A stretch of DNA of 64,000 bases, from NCBI GenBank assembly GCA_022577435.1, contig JAKOON010000006.1, positions 17,282,501 to 17,346,500 on the forward strand, given 5' to 3'. The translations under genes and the position numbers were made by a program. Positions 35,230-47,775 of the stretch are shown here, piece by piece; within the stretch, counting starts at the first letter, position 1, and every line of letters starts with the position of its first letter. The notes below the pieces were generated by a model. The model was not told the DNA's origin, did no database searches, and saw only the letters and a list, made by a program, of their open reading frames with translations. This stretch comes from Embiotoca jacksoni. Lineage: Eukaryota > Chordata > Actinopteri > Embiotocidae.

Positions 35230-36894
35230 CTGTGTGTATGTATGCCTGCAGCACCTGGTGCCTGGCAGTGCCTAACCTAATGGAAGTAAAGCACAGCTGT
35301 AAAACCACTGGCCTGTGCTATATATCCGCCTGCGCAAGTCTCGAGCTAACAGCTTTCACACCCCTGCGTTCACTCAAACACACATATATATATGTGCATA
35401 CGCAGATGCATACTGATTCAGACCCACAAATACAGGCAGCCACACCACAGCTAATGGGTCGATAGCTTATAGAGAATCATTCAGGGAGATATGGGGCGCA
35501 GAGGGGAAGTGAGGGCGGGTGAGAGGAGGGGGGGGGGGGGCGCAGAGGGAGAAGGCAGTGTAAATCTCCAGACATAATCCATGGAAGGGAAAAGACCATC
35601 GGATGTAGCAGTCTGTCTTAAGCTGGGAGAAATTTGTTTGGTGGGCTTGTATGTGTGTGTGTGAACACATATGGCTCTGATTACGTTTGCTGAGCTGCTT
35701 ACCGTAAAGCCAGAGGCTGACCAGCTCAGCCCGTGTGCTTTACCAACCATGAGAGGGCCGGGAGCTTTAATCACGGGTGGGGTTGGGTTGATGAGGAGGA
35801 AGAGGAGGGAGGGAAGGAGATGAGTAAAAGATAGAAGGATGAAATAATTGAGGTCAAAGGACACGCTGGATGAAAGGTGAAAGTTTGATGGGGATGAAAA
35901 AAATTTGAGAAGTAGTTCAAAATGTCAAAGGAAAGATGGGAAAAAGGTTTGTGGAGAGACAGAAGAGGGCAAAAGGAGTGAGGGATCCCTCTGTGTCACT
36001 GGAAATAAAAAGACAATCTCTTTGCTCACACACTGCTAATAGTGATTTAACTATCTTTTACTGTCACACTGAACAGCTGGTCTGCAGGGGCGATTGTGGA
36101 AGGGTTGAGTTTGAAATAGAAAGTGCCCAGACAAGAGCGCATGAATATAAATGAAACATAAGTAGGAAAACTGTAAAGTTAAAAATGAGAGGAATAAAAC
36201 GAAATATTAACAGTAATCTGCAACATATAGACAGTAAATGCCTGTTTGCTCTCCTAAACTACCAGTGAATCAAACACAATAGCAATCCAGCGTGTTCGCG
36301 AACGTTTTTACATTTGTTGTTTTAAACACCCAGTCTGAGCTCGATCATTCCCTGGAGAAATCCTCTGGCGCGCTGGAAGTGATGCGTTAAACGTTTCCAG
36401 CAGCAGTAGCAGTGGTTTGTTTGAAACAAATGAACAGTATAGCCAGAGATGAAAAACAAACATATTAAATGAAATTGGAAGATACACCAGGAGACAAGCG
36501 ATGAGACAGCTGAGTGCAGAATTCAATAAGAATTCATTAGAGCTGCTTAAATTGTGAGAAGATGCTCTGTAATAAGTTGCAGCTCTGTCCCGTGGATCTC
36601 CACTGACAAATACAATAATTTGTTTGTAGACAATCTGACCCCCAGACTAGAAAAGATGAAGATACTCGTGAGAGAAAATTGCTCTGAAATTCCTTTTTTG
36701 CCTACTTTCTTAATAAACTGTTCCTGAGCAGGCTGTGTGATAAGTGAAAGGCTGGACACCCAGCGGTGATGACAAATGCTGTGTCTACACTTCTTTAGCG
36801 ATACTGTTATTCTCATTAAAACATGTCTAATCGGCTTGATCAAAATCATTTTTCTCTCTTGCGCTCCGTCTTTCTTCCTGCGGGTGTGTGTTAG

Positions 36895-37035
36895 ATTGAT
36901 GCTGAGGGAGGAGGCACCCAGCGCTCCTCCGAAGAATATTGTGGCCAGCGGGCGCACAAACCAGTCCATCATGGTCCAGTGGCAGCCTCCACCCGAACTC
37001 CAGCTTAACGGAGTCCTGCGAGGATACGTACTCAG
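36895..37035 (+). CDS. sdk1: sdk1 exon: first half of FnIII-2
   Basis: The acceptor is gtgtgtgttag, with a pyrimidine tract further upstream (tttttctctcttgcgctcc); the donor is ag|gtaaac. Phase 2 to phase 2, 141 nt. It reads LMLREEAPSAPPKNIVAS, GRTNQSIMVQWQPPPELQ, LNGVLRGYVLR. It matches remembered SDK1 (RLMLREEPPSAPPKN...) almost residue for residue; VQWQPP holds the B-strand Trp. Residues are about 469-515. Confidence 0.95.
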
Positions 37036-37144
37036 GTAAACACACGCCAAAACACATATGTTGTTGTATGTACGCCTTCATTAGTTAGAATACTGTAGAG
37101 TTGGACAGGAAAAGGTGGAGGGGAGAGAAAGGTATGGTATGCGC

Positions 37145-37455
37145 CACTTGCTGAAACCTGACTGCACCACAGGCCTGTCAATCAAACAGACACCCCCCCA
37201 AAAATACAGCTTTTAAGGCCTATTATCTATTTAATGACAGGATTATTTTCAGATGTACGGCCAGAAAACGAATAAGATGGAGCGACAACAACAACAACAC
37301 AATAAGAACTTTTAGAAAAAATTAATTGGCTTAATATTGCATGAGGAGTCTATGGAGCCCGAGGCTTTTCCAAGCCAACCCGTAGTGGCCCTCTGTGGTA
37401 TTGCAGCTTAAGGCAGATCTGCATTGGCTTCATTTTTCAGACCTGGAACCACATT
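37145..37455 (+). mobile_element. Dispersed repeat, copy 2
   Basis: Shares gaaacctgactgcaccac, ctgtcaatcaaacagaca, gattattttcagatg, ggtattgcag and catttttcagacctggaa with copy 1 at 9240. It lacks the 130-bp insertion of copy 1 and shows the uninterrupted join ttttaaggcc. No coding capacity. Its left part is shorter than in the other copies. Confidence 0.7.
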
Positions 37456-39563
37456 TATAAACAGTCACACGTTACCCAGAACTAGCTGATTAGTCAGAGC
37501 GAGCATTAATTGTGTAACCGGAGTTTAAAAAAAGAGATGGAAGTAGCCTCAGTGAAAACCACATCAATATAATTTCAAACAATTGCAGCAAGGAACTTGA
37601 GAACAGGAATACACTTAGAGCTATTTATCTATTGCATGACACATCTACGGTATACGTAAAGACCTTTTACAGAATGTTCTAGATGGCTTATTTCTACTCA
37701 ATGTCAGAAGAGGACAACATAAAATAGTAGTTTCTATGGTATGCAGTCAGAAACATAATTACAATAATAGAACATATCTGTGAAGTATTATGACGTGTTT
37801 TCATAAAATGTTGAATATTGAATATATATGCCCATGTCAGAACAGGAAAGGTTTTTTATTTATTATTTTTTTCAAAATAGAGGCTCCTATGTGTTCCTGT
37901 CTAAATAATAATAAGCAAACATAATAAGGTGGTGTTTCATTCCTGGATTCCTGCCACAGAGGAAGAGTGTTTTGTGTGCTTTTTGTGTTTTGTGTGTCCA
38001 CTATACAGAGCGTCCACATTCTAGCTGTTTAGTTACTTTGAAAATATTATTTCTTTTGGCCACTAGATTGGATAGACAACAACAATGAAATAGTCTTCTT
38101 TGCCAAGCCTGTCTGCAGTGTATTGCTTAGAAACCTAATGTATCGGCCAGGTTTTATGAGAGAAATTTGCTGTAAGGAAAGATTTTATTTCAACTACATA
38201 AATGTCAAAGATATTATCCTGTCTGTCGAGCTTGGGGCAAAAACAACTCTCCTTATGTTACAAAGCTGTGAAAAGACTTGTGAGGATTTTCAGTTTACTA
38301 TCACTGAAAGTTAATAAATATAACAACAAGCCCCTTAAAATCTAGAAATGTACATATTTTCTGACATTTTCTTGCCTGAACAATTGCAAAAGTACGCATA
38401 TGATTAATCACTGATTAGAGACATTTGGTGTATGTAAATTTACAGATTAGTGTAATTAATTACCTGTCGACAAATTCCTTCCTTTCGCTGTTTCTTCCGC
38501 TCTCTTAACAAATATAGAACCACGCATACATTCACACACAGACACAAGTGCTCTTTACTGTTGCTCTGGCTGCCCTCCACCTGCTGTCCTTCCCTTACCT
38601 AAAGTGTGACACAACGTGTGTAATCAATGTGTCATCGGCGGCCTCAGATGGATTTGCATATAATTGCGGTAGAAGTTATCAGGTCTTTCTCCTCCTTCAG
38701 TGTGTTATCTGCCTCCACTTCAGAAATCAGTAGAAAATAGAATCGCACACTCAGACATGCCCGCTGTATCATCCCAGCTTTATAGGATAAAGCTTCCAGC
38801 TCCTCCTGCCCGCCCCTCTTCCCTTTTCCTCCTTGTATCAGCAGGCAGCTCCTTCATCTGCCCTCCCCTTGTTGTGAGTGTCAGGTGGAGAGAGAGGACA
38901 GAGGGGTTATCTCCTCTCCACTGCAGAGATCCACTGTTAGCCTCCAGGGCCCCATCGCTTTGTGTATCTGTGTTTGCATATATGGGTGTGTTTTTGTGTG
39001 TGTGTGTACACAGTATGCGTGTGATTTAGCGCTGACTCAGCCAGTGAATCGGTGGAATATCCCGTTACAGTGAATAGGCTTCATATTAAAACGCTGACAT
39101 GGGGATTATTACTCCATTCAGCTCCATCAGATATGTACAAGACCAGAGTGATATTACACCTCCCTGTCTAGTTGGGTCATATATCCTTTTAAGTGGACAT
39201 TTATATCATGTAGTAAAGCAAAGGCCTTGAAGGTGCTCCATTCAGCGACGCCTAGCAGACATTGAGAGTTTTTACTCCGTGGAGATCTTTAGAGGGACTT
39301 CAAAGCAACAGAACATCCTTCAGCATAGTTTCTCTGACTTTCAACTGACAACAAAAACAAAGCTGAGGGAAGCATTTTATTCATTTTCAAATATGTATTC
39401 AGGTACATACTGTATTACACACTGCTATAATTGCATTATCAAGATATATTAATTTAGCTCTGGTGCGTTATTTCATTACATGCTTTTGTCCATAGTGTGT
39501 GTGTATTTTTACTCAGAACAATATACATATTTACTTTTCTCACTTGTTTTCACTGGTATATTT

Positions 39564-39565
<2 letters not shown>

Positions 39566-39618
<53 letters not shown>

Positions 39619-39659
39619 TCTGGGTGTCTGTCTGTGTGTCTGTCTGTCTGTCTGTCTGT

Positions 39660-39723
<64 letters not shown>
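39566..39723. repeat. Compound (GT)n-(TGTC)n-(TG)n array abutting an acceptor
   Basis: A GT array (39566-39615), a TGTC/TCTG section (39616-39663) and a second TG array (39664-39723) follow one another. The last repeat unit is followed only by ccag at the splice acceptor, so the usual pyrimidine tract is replaced by TG repeats. Confidence 0.97.
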
Positions 39724-39725
<2 letters not shown>

Positions 39726-39727
39726 AG

Positions 39728-39909
39728 GTACCGTCTCGCAGGGCTGCCAGGGGACTACCAGGAGAAGAACATCAGCAGCCCAGAGACCAACTACTGTCTG
39801 CTCAAAGACCTGATCATCTGGACACAATACCAGATCCAGGTGGCTGCCTACACAGGAGCCGGCCTGGGTGTCTACAGCAGTTCTGTCACCGAGTACACAC
39901 TGCAGGGAG
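39728..39909 (+). CDS. sdk1: sdk1 exon: second half of FnIII-2
   Basis: The acceptor is tgtgtgtgtccag and the donor is g|gtgagt. Phase 2 in, phase 1 out. It reads YRLAGLPGDYQEKNISSP, ETNYCLLKDLIIWTQYQI, QVAAYTGAGLGVYSSSVT, EYTLQG. LIIWTQY and QVAAY are the FnIII E-F strand residues. NIS is a potential N-glycosylation site. Residues are about 516-576. The exon lies between a TG array at its 5' edge and CA arrays at its 3' side. Confidence 0.95.
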
Positions 39910-39921
39910 GTGAGTACAGAT

Positions 39922-39924
<3 letters not shown>

Positions 39925-39954
<30 letters not shown>
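39925..39954. repeat. (CA)n microsatellite 15 nt from a donor
   Basis: About 15 CA units starting 15 nt after the donor at 39910. Confidence 0.96.
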
Positions 39955-39955
<1 letters not shown>

Positions 39956-40022
39956 TTTTATTTCTCATTCGTAGTCAGCAAAGCAAGTGTACCAGGAGAT
40001 TCAGAAACATTATTAATCATCA

Positions 40023-40023
<1 letters not shown>

Positions 40024-40069
<46 letters not shown>
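40024..40069. repeat. (CA)n microsatellite
   Basis: About 23 CA units, 115 nt downstream of the donor at 39910. Confidence 0.96.
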
Positions 40070-40070
<1 letters not shown>

Positions 40071-41494
40071 CCCACATAAACATTGTTTGGTTAGAAGCCC
40101 ACAAGAAGCTCTTCCTTGATCCTTGAAGCTGTAAATATTGGTCCAAAAAGACTTGACATCAGGGCTCTTACATTGTTTCCATATTCCAGTGCAGCCCATA
40201 ATAGGGCTTGCGGGGCAAGTTTGGCCCCAACCTTCTTTGTTTTGGCTCACCACAACATTTGTCAAGCCCGTGCTTATTCTCCTTCTTCTAATGTGCTGTA
40301 AAAGCCTAACCATAATGACTACAAGCTATAAATTTTGTGCAGCTAAAAACTACATAATATAAGTTTTACTGTAATGTATATCACAGTGCTGGTATTCTCA
40401 TTCTCTCCTTCTAAAGCTCATGTGATGTAAGTGTGTCCTACATCGCTGACTTTGAGCTGCCAGTTAAGAAGACAGATTGAGGGAGTGGCACACTGACACT
40501 GAGAATATTGAAATAATTGGAGAGACAAATGACAATAAGACAATAACTTCTGAAAAATAATAGAATTGGAGATTAAAGAGTGGTGTTTTGGTTATCCGGA
40601 ATTTTTTTGTTTTAGAACGTTAATTTGTGGTTAAATATATTTCATTTCAATTAAATGTTACTTTTTATTGAAATACAATTCACATAACATAAATATTTAT
40701 TTTCAGCCCGCAGCCGTTCATCCACATATAATAACAGTAGGAAAGAAGTTGGATACCCGTGGCAAATACACACTCACTTTTTTATTAAGTTGAAATATCT
40801 TATTTTCTGATGGTCAAATAAAATTTATGAATAGTTTTATCATCAGTACTTCCAGTGATAAAATTTCAGAATGAGACAGCAATATTTTCTCATGCTCTCG
40901 TCTGATTAATAGCGTTACCACCCACACCCACTCGGGACATTTTAATACTTGGCATTTCTTAAGCAAATTAAACACAAGGGTAGTTGTGCAATTAGTAAGC
41001 ATCATGAGATAGATTTGCAGACCTTCACTTTAGACAGACCTTCACTATTCATAATACAAAAGAGAGTATGAGCATATGTTTCCCCCCAAATAAAGTAGCT
41101 TATTGTTTAATACTTGCATCATTGAACCTCCCAGTTTCCTCCACTTCGGTAGCTATAAAAAAAAACTTTTGCTTTACCTGCTCAGATATTTGTTTTTAAT
41201 GTATAATGGAGTTAAGGTGAAATGGGGACAAACACATTCAGATGTAATTGTGAGCCCGCAGCCCTTATGCAGTGAAACATATACACTGCAATCCATAGAG
41301 ACTATTCTCACCAGTTTTTATTGTATTGGGTGAAGACTCAGTTGACTAAGGTCACAGGTATAAGCAGAAGCAATAAGGTCTCTCTGTAGCCTGGCAGCGT
41401 TAACTCTCACTGAGCTTTGAGAGGAGCCAATTCATGCAGTTCAGACTTGTGTTAAAGTTGCCCCCGAGGCGTCGCCTCGCAAGCGTACCAGCTT

Positions 41495-41602
41495 CAGTCA
41501 ACTGCAAAGAGACCCTCGGGGTGACGCAGGACCTGCTGGAGGGACTACATCTCCCATCTGGCCAATGATCACCTTGGGATGCTGTAGGATGAGCTGCAGA
41601 AA
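41495..41602 (+). mobile_element. Short LINE fragment, same family as 18030-18525
   Basis: gaccctcggggtgacgcagg, ctgctggagggactacatct and gatgagctgcag follow the conserved RT C-terminal text (GRPR-TRWRDY-S-LA) of the element at 18030. Only about 100 bp remain and the frame is broken. Confidence 0.6.
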
Positions 41603-41870
41603 ACAGTTTGTGTGCTGCTCTATAAATATGTAATACAACATATAATAGTGTGTTTTTTTTGTAATAAACATGGCTGCATAGAGGAACACACTCTCAAATC
41701 TCTCAAATGTAAATCAATGAAGTGGTTGTGAAACAGGGAAGAACATAAGAGAGGATTGTAAAGAGGGATGAGAGGAAGTGGTTGTGGGGGTAAATCTCCT
41801 TTAAACACGTGCTCGTCTCTTTCTGACTTTTATTCCAACAGTATATTATCATTATTAAAGATGGGCTGAG

Positions 41871-41872
<2 letters not shown>

Positions 41873-41964
<92 letters not shown>

Positions 41965-41989
41965 CACACACACACACACACACACACAT
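41873..41989. repeat. Long (CA)n array
   Basis: About 58 CA units with a single lost C near 41962. Confidence 0.97.
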
Positions 41990-42449
41990 AAAACTCACAG
42001 TCATTATTACAAGAGTTCGGGACAGGTTTATAGACTCAGGAGAGGGAGTTAGGCTCATTAATTATTCTAATGTGGTTTAATGGGAGTGGCTGCGATGGAT
42101 TGGACATTTTCTCTCTCTCTCCGTCTTTGAGAGGATGTGGCTGGACTCAGTGCTAGACTCTGATAACACTGCTCTTCTCCAGCACTCTCACAAGCAGCCT
42201 AACACGCATACTAAGATTCCCCCAAAGGGCAGAGTTTAGTGTTTTATCTGGAGCTGTGAGCTGAGAGGGGGTTAGAAGCCAGTCCCCAGGAGTACAGGCA
42301 GTGTGGCAGGGAGGGAGAGAGCATCTTTAACATCAATTAATCTCCAGTCTGCCGCTCTGTCTTCTCACTCTTTGGCTCCCTTTCTTGCACCATCGCGTGT
42401 TGTCCATTTTTCACTAGTTTTAATTATTGTCTCTTTCAGCCCTGTACAC

Positions 42450-42453
<4 letters not shown>

Positions 42454-42532
<79 letters not shown>
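42454..42532. repeat. (GT)n microsatellite
   Basis: About 39 GT units, 465 bp from the complementary CA array at 41873. Confidence 0.97.
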
Positions 42533-42533
<1 letters not shown>

Positions 42534-43593
42534 GTTTAGCCACTTTAGCTCAAATATAAGATTTAAAGGGCATTCCCATCATGCAACAGTGCATTATCAC
42601 TCTGTGGCTTTCTAGCATCAGCATAAACCCCTTACTGTGTAATCACCAGAACATGTGCCCGCAGACACACGCATTTCACTCTCTCTACTCTCTCTCTTCC
42701 TGACTTTATTCCTTCATCGTAGACACTTCACTCTAACTGAGCAGCTGCTCTGATAGATTTCACCTTCAGTAACACATAAACATCTACAGGGAGCGAAACA
42801 CTGACCCCAAAAAGGGGGGAAAAAACCGAGAAGTAAACAGAAGAGACGGTGGTTTTGTCTTAGAATGGATGAAGTCAAATGTGTTCAGCTTGTGAGAACC
42901 AAAGAAGTACAGCATTTGTTTACAATATCTACCTCCTGCCAGCCTTGATTTTTTTTTTTAGACTGAACAAATAACCTACATTTCATCGGGAAACTGCTGC
43001 AACACCCACAGCTTCTCTGTGTTGTCTGCCTCCCTCTTAGGTGGATGATGAATGCCTTGACCAAGTTCATACACACTTCAAACAGACTTTGCAAATTATG
43101 ACTGGTCCGCTGTAGCGTGAATGCATTTTCTTTTTGTTGAACTTTTTATTGTGGAATCTTTGAACTGATATTCATATTTAAACACAGATAGCTCCAGTGT
43201 ATTAAATATTGGAAGCAATACGGATGGTGTGCATGTTGTTTTTCTGGACATTAAAGTAGAAGAAATACATACTAAAAATGCTCTGGCATCATAATTATTA
43301 AGTGAATAAGCAAGTAGGAGTCTTTTTCATAGAAAGAATACGTAGATTCTAAATGAGTTAAAGGTGCACTCCACTGATTTAACACTGCCCAAGGAGACAG
43401 ATGCGTTTGCTCTGAAGGGATATTTCCATTGTTTAAAAAAAATAAGCCTGTTGAGGTCATAGTGACGTCATCAGGGTTGTCTTGGACTGAGCTTAATGCC
43501 TTTTTAAGAAAGCCTTCATTACAAAGTGGAGGTGTGGTGTTAAAAGTGGGCATGCAGGAGGGAGAAATGAAATACACAAGTGCAGCACTAAAT

Positions 43594-43700
43594 CACATTA
43601 CATTACATTTCATTTAGCTGACGATTTTATCCAAAGCGACTTACAATAAGTGCATTTCAACCATGAGGGTACAAAACCCAGAACAACAAGAATCAAGCAA
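43594..43700 (+). repeat. Widespread fish dispersed repeat (CATTTAGC...AAGCGACTTACA type)
   Basis: catttcatttagctgacg, tttatccaaagcgacttaca and caaccatgagggtacaaa are phrases familiar from a repeat found across teleost genomes. Its class is not certain to me, so it is left unnamed. The copy probably extends some tens of bases further right. Confidence 0.75.
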
Positions 43701-44191
43701 ACTCATCATTGCCTGTTGTAAGTTAAAATATTAATATAGATCAAATGGCATGACTCTCATCAGATACATTCAGTAAAACATGCCACACTGTGCAATTACA
43801 TCATGTCAGTAATAAGGTTTAAAGAGCTGCTTGATTTATACAGGGAGAGGCATGTGGCTGCAGGACTGAACCAACAAATCAACAGTTCTTTGAAAAATTA
43901 GGTCATTTTGCTGCAAAGAATGCCAGGGTAGGTTTGGCATTTAGCTTTTGCAAGCTTGCATATATTTTTAATTAAAAAATGAACTAAATCTCCACATAAA
44001 ACATTTAATTATGGTGCTCTATGAGATATTACTCTTTGAAAAAGTCTAAGCCTGAAATTGAACATTTCTGCAGCTTTGGTGTGCTTGGGCTGATACTACT
44101 GATATTTTTTTCAACCGTATTCTAACTCACTCGTCCTTCTTGGTGAACGCATTGCAGCTAAGTTTTGTTTTGTTTGTGTACCTGCGTTTAG

Positions 44192-44307
44192 TTCCCACAG
44201 CACCTCCGCAGGAAGTGGAAGTTGTAGCAATTAATTCAACAACCATCCGCTTCACGTGGAACCCTCCACCTCAGCAATTCATTAACGGCATTAACCAGGG
44301 ATACAAG
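44192..44307 (+). CDS. sdk1: sdk1 exon: first half of FnIII-3
   Basis: The acceptor is gtacctgcgtttag and the donor is aag|gtaagt. Phase 1 in, phase 0 out. It reads VPTAPPQEVEVVAINSTT, IRFTWNPPPQQFINGINQ, GYK. FTWNPPP carries the B-strand Trp; PQQFINGINQGYK is identical to my memory of both SDK paralogs. NST is a potential N-glycosylation site. Residues are about 577-615. A 90-nt GT array grows from the donor. Confidence 0.95.
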
Positions 44308-44309
44308 GT

Positions 44310-44311
<2 letters not shown>

Positions 44312-44401
<90 letters not shown>
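44312..44401. repeat. (GT)n microsatellite fused to a donor site
   Basis: About 45 GT units that continue directly from the donor gtaagt. Confidence 0.97.
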
Positions 44402-44403
<2 letters not shown>

Positions 44404-44499
44404 CTCAGATTATAACACAAAATGTCTGGTTATGATCAGTAAGACAAAATATATGTATTAAACATGTAAAACTTTGTACGCGTATGGAGTGGGTAAAAA

Positions 44500-44842
44500 T
44501 CGACAAGGGATTTTATGGAAATATCCTGCTATTTTACATGGCAATATTGTATCAATACACGGACACCACGTATCGATATTTCATTATATAAATATGAATA
44601 AATATATTTGTCAGGCACATGCAACATTTAGTCTGCCTGACATTTCCATTTACCTGCCTTAGAAATGATGAAAGTGAGATGAACAAACTGAAAACTTTAT
44701 TTTTGCAGATAAGACACACACTGATAAAGTTTGCTATAAATAAGTGAATAAATCCCAATTTCTAAATGTTTAAAGTTGCAATAATATAATATCTTGATTG
44801 TAATATTGTATCGCTGGGCTTCTGGTGATCCCCACCACTAAT
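44500..44842. mobile_element. hAT-like element, right terminus clear
   Basis: The right end contains attgtatcgctgggct followed by tctggtgatccccaccac, which in reverse complement starts gtggtggggatcaccaga, a typical fish hAT terminus followed by a gatacaatatt core. Similar gatacga/atcgatat text occurs at 44548-44582. The left end was not located, so the start is approximate. Confidence 0.55.
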
Positions 44843-46214
44843 ATTGCAATAAGAAAAACACCTCGGGTTAGAGACATCTGGATAACTTTGGCCAGACTCC
44901 CCAAAAAATAGACTGAATCAGTCGACATTTGATTTATTTATTGAAATAGTTAAAAACAAAATTGAGAGGCTGTATAAATAAATATGAGTGGGAGTTAAAA
45001 CCTGTCAAGCTATGTTTGGACTTTGAGCTCAAAGGTCCTATCCGAGGATGTACTGCCTGGTTCTTGTTTACTCATACCAGTTTTAAGCCAAATGTGGAGT
45101 CAGCTCCAGAAATAATAACAAATAACAGGTGTTAAAAAAGAGAGAGAGGATTAAACAGGGAAATAAGAGTATATGCGTAGAGAGAGACGTAAGAGCTAAT
45201 AATAAAGAAGTCGGTGAGAGCAAACACCTGAACAGTGTGAGAGATCTATATGTACTGGTTCTGTGATGTGATTTATTCCTCACTTTATTGTGGCAGCCAA
45301 CCCCTAAGGAACTGATTAACATGACAAAGAAAACGCATCACATTCTTGCCATGCGTCACTGTGTCTGTGTGCGAGTCTCTCTCAGAGTGTGAATATTGGT
45401 GTCTTTGTTGCTTGATAGATACTACATGGCTTCCCATCTTTTTGGTGTAGCTCTGTGATGTTTTCTTGGTATACGAGGCTCTACCACTCTAAATCCGTGA
45501 AGCCTCTCAGTGCTGCTCCACATGTGCGTGTGCGTCTTTGGGGGTGTTGTTCTGATTAGAGCACTGTAGATAATGATATTAATTAAAAGAGGATATGAAG
45601 CAAAGCCTCATCTCATGTCAACCCCCTCCCCCTCCCTCTACAGATCACTGACTATATACAATACCCTCAATAATATAGCTCCAAACTCATTGCTAGAGAA
45701 AGAACCGAGGTCACTTCTGATAAGTTTCATGTCTTTCATTTACACTGTATGTCCTTGAAAGTGTATTTCCTCTGCTGCAGAGCTGATAATGCTTCCTACT
45801 TACCAGTCTTTCTGTCAATCACTAGATGTGTTCTTCAGCAAACTTTGGGTTTCCATGCAACCAAGTTCAAAATGCACCCGTGACTATTTTCAACAGCAGA
45901 CCAAATCATTCCAGTCCCCTTTTAAAGTGGACTAACAGAGGACGCTTAAATAACCCAGACCAGCACTCTTTTACTCTACCCAAACTGTACTGTGCTGATA
46001 ATAGATTATAATGGAAAACCTTATTTTACCATGACAGACTGGGTGCAATGATGCACCCTTTAAGAAGAGGGACAAGCAGCCACTCTACTGTCCCTGCGTA
46101 TCACTGGATTTCTCACAATGATTTTCAAATTGGGTTCCTTTTGCAGATATGAAGTACATCTGAAACAGTGTGCACAGTAGAACACTGACAGCATTAATCC
46201 CAAGCAGCAACCAA

Positions 46215-46475
46215 CAGTGACGTCACCCATTGGTTTGTGGACAGCCGTAATGAAGCCTCAAGTTCGGATATTTGCCAGCGCCATTTTGCTAGTTCGGAGC
46301 AGTTTAGAGCCAGAAGTGAGCATATTTGGACGATCTGGGAGGAAGCGAGCAGTGGATATGACTCGATCTGATTGGAAACTCGATGACACTACGTCCTCCC
46401 CACTGATAGCTGCAACCTGACTGCACCACAGGCCTGTCAATCAAACAGACACACCCCCCCAAAACACAGCTGTTT
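46215..46475 (+). mobile_element. Dispersed repeat, copy 3
   Basis: Shares gagccagaagtgagcata, tctgggaggaa, gattggaaactcgatgacac, actacgtcc, caacctgactgcaccac and ctgtcaatcaaacagaca with copy 1 at 9240. It retains the left half (starting near gtcacccattggtttgtg) but lacks the right half seen in copies 1 and 2. No coding capacity. Confidence 0.7.
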
Positions 46476-47579
46476 GTCTGAAACACTCTCACTAGATAAA
46501 CAGTGAAAATGCTTCCCATATACAATAATAGCAGGATGGAGAAAATGGCACCAGTGTGGGTCACACAAGACATGACATCAGTGAGGCAGCCCTACAGAAT
46601 ACTATACCTTTGAAGCTTTGAGGCAGCGCACACTCAAAGCATTGAGAATGCCGAGCAGTGAAACTCTGTACATACAGGTCAGAGGTTTTTAAGTTATCAA
46701 ATACAAATGCAAATAGAGGCTGTACTTTTCACTCCTACTGGAAATGTAGTGGTAACAAACATCTGTAAATGTCTCATCAATAATATGCCATTAAATAGTC
46801 ATTTTACATTCTGTAATCATAAGCAGCTTGTGTAAATATTTTTCAAGCCTCACTGACCCATTGCACAGTTTAAGTCTGATTCAAACTTCGCTCCGAGTTC
46901 ACATTTTATCCATTTTAAAAGAAAAAAATTGTATTTGGAACCATAAATATGTGTACCCTATCATAGCGTTGCCCGTGGCTTATCTCTCATTATGAATATT
47001 TAAGTGTATGCCTTTCACCGTTTGTTTTTGTGGCTAAAGCAATAACGCAAACCAAACTGCTGTGGTTCTGAATATAAATCAAGGCTCACTATAGACACAA
47101 ATTAACCTTTCATTAGACGTTTAGTGGGACTGATAATCAAACTTAGTTTTTGTCCTCAGATGCTGTTATGACTGACAATGGCCTGCCAGCAGGAGTTTAT
47201 GTTAAGTGATACATCGATATGTAAATAAAAGCTCGTTTAGAATGCAAATAACTTTTCCAGGGAATAAAACATGAATATTGTTTTTGTCTTTTTGATACAT
47301 TTGTAACTAGAATTTGGCAGATTTAAACTTTAATAACAAGAAACTTTTAGGCATCAGTTTTGATTTAAAAAGATTCCCCATGTCCCACACCGTGATACAA
47401 GTACGTTTTGTTTCATAAATGCAGTCTGAATAATAAGAATTGATCGAGCAGCCTGAGGCAGCAGAGTCAGAATAATAGCTGATGGACATTTTCGGTGCTG
47501 AGATGACCTGCGGGTTTTAGGTAAGAATCATTAGAGAGTATTGCTGTCACCAGTGTCCATTTTTTTTTATTTATCACAG

Positions 47580-47775
47580 CTGCTGATCTGGCCAGAGCAG
47601 TCTCCAGAGGACGTTACCATAGTTACTATCACTCCGGAGTACCCTGGTTCACGCCACACAGGATTAGTCAGCGGGCTGAAGAAATTCACCTGGTACTTCG
47701 GCTCCACCCTCTGCTTCACAACACCTGGAGACGGCCCCCGCAGCGCACCCACCCTGCTGCAGACACATGAGGACA
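47580..47775 (+). CDS. sdk1: sdk1 exon: second half of FnIII-3
   Basis: The acceptor is tttatttatcacag after a T-run; the donor is a|gtgagt. Phase 0 in, phase 1 out. It reads LLIWPEQSPEDVTIVTIT, PEYPGSRHTGLVSGLKKF, TWYFGSTLCFTTPGDGPR, SAPTLLQTHED. LKKFT-YF-S-LCFTTPGDGP is strongly conserved in SDK. Residues are about 616-680. A short CA array starts 6 nt after the donor. Confidence 0.95.

Larger units (their letters stand above)
37036..39727. other. Intron within FnIII-2
   Basis: Holds dispersed repeat copy 2 (37145-37455) and ends in TG and TGTC arrays that reach the acceptor. No extra exon seen. Confidence 0.78.
39910..44191. other. Intron between FnIII-2 and FnIII-3
   Basis: CA arrays (39925, 40024, 41873), a GT array (42454), a LINE fragment (41495-41602) and a common fish repeat (43594-43700). 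No extra exon seen. Confidence 0.78.
44308..47579. other. Intron within FnIII-3
   Basis: A GT array at the donor (44312-44401), a hAT-like element (about 44500-44842) and dispersed repeat copy 3 (46215-46475). No extra exon seen. Confidence 0.78.

Noticed and set aside
39480..39974. 164-codon open frame through the TG array into the FnIII-2 exon
   Set aside because: The part before 39728 is repeat translation; the exon begins at the AG at 39726-39727.
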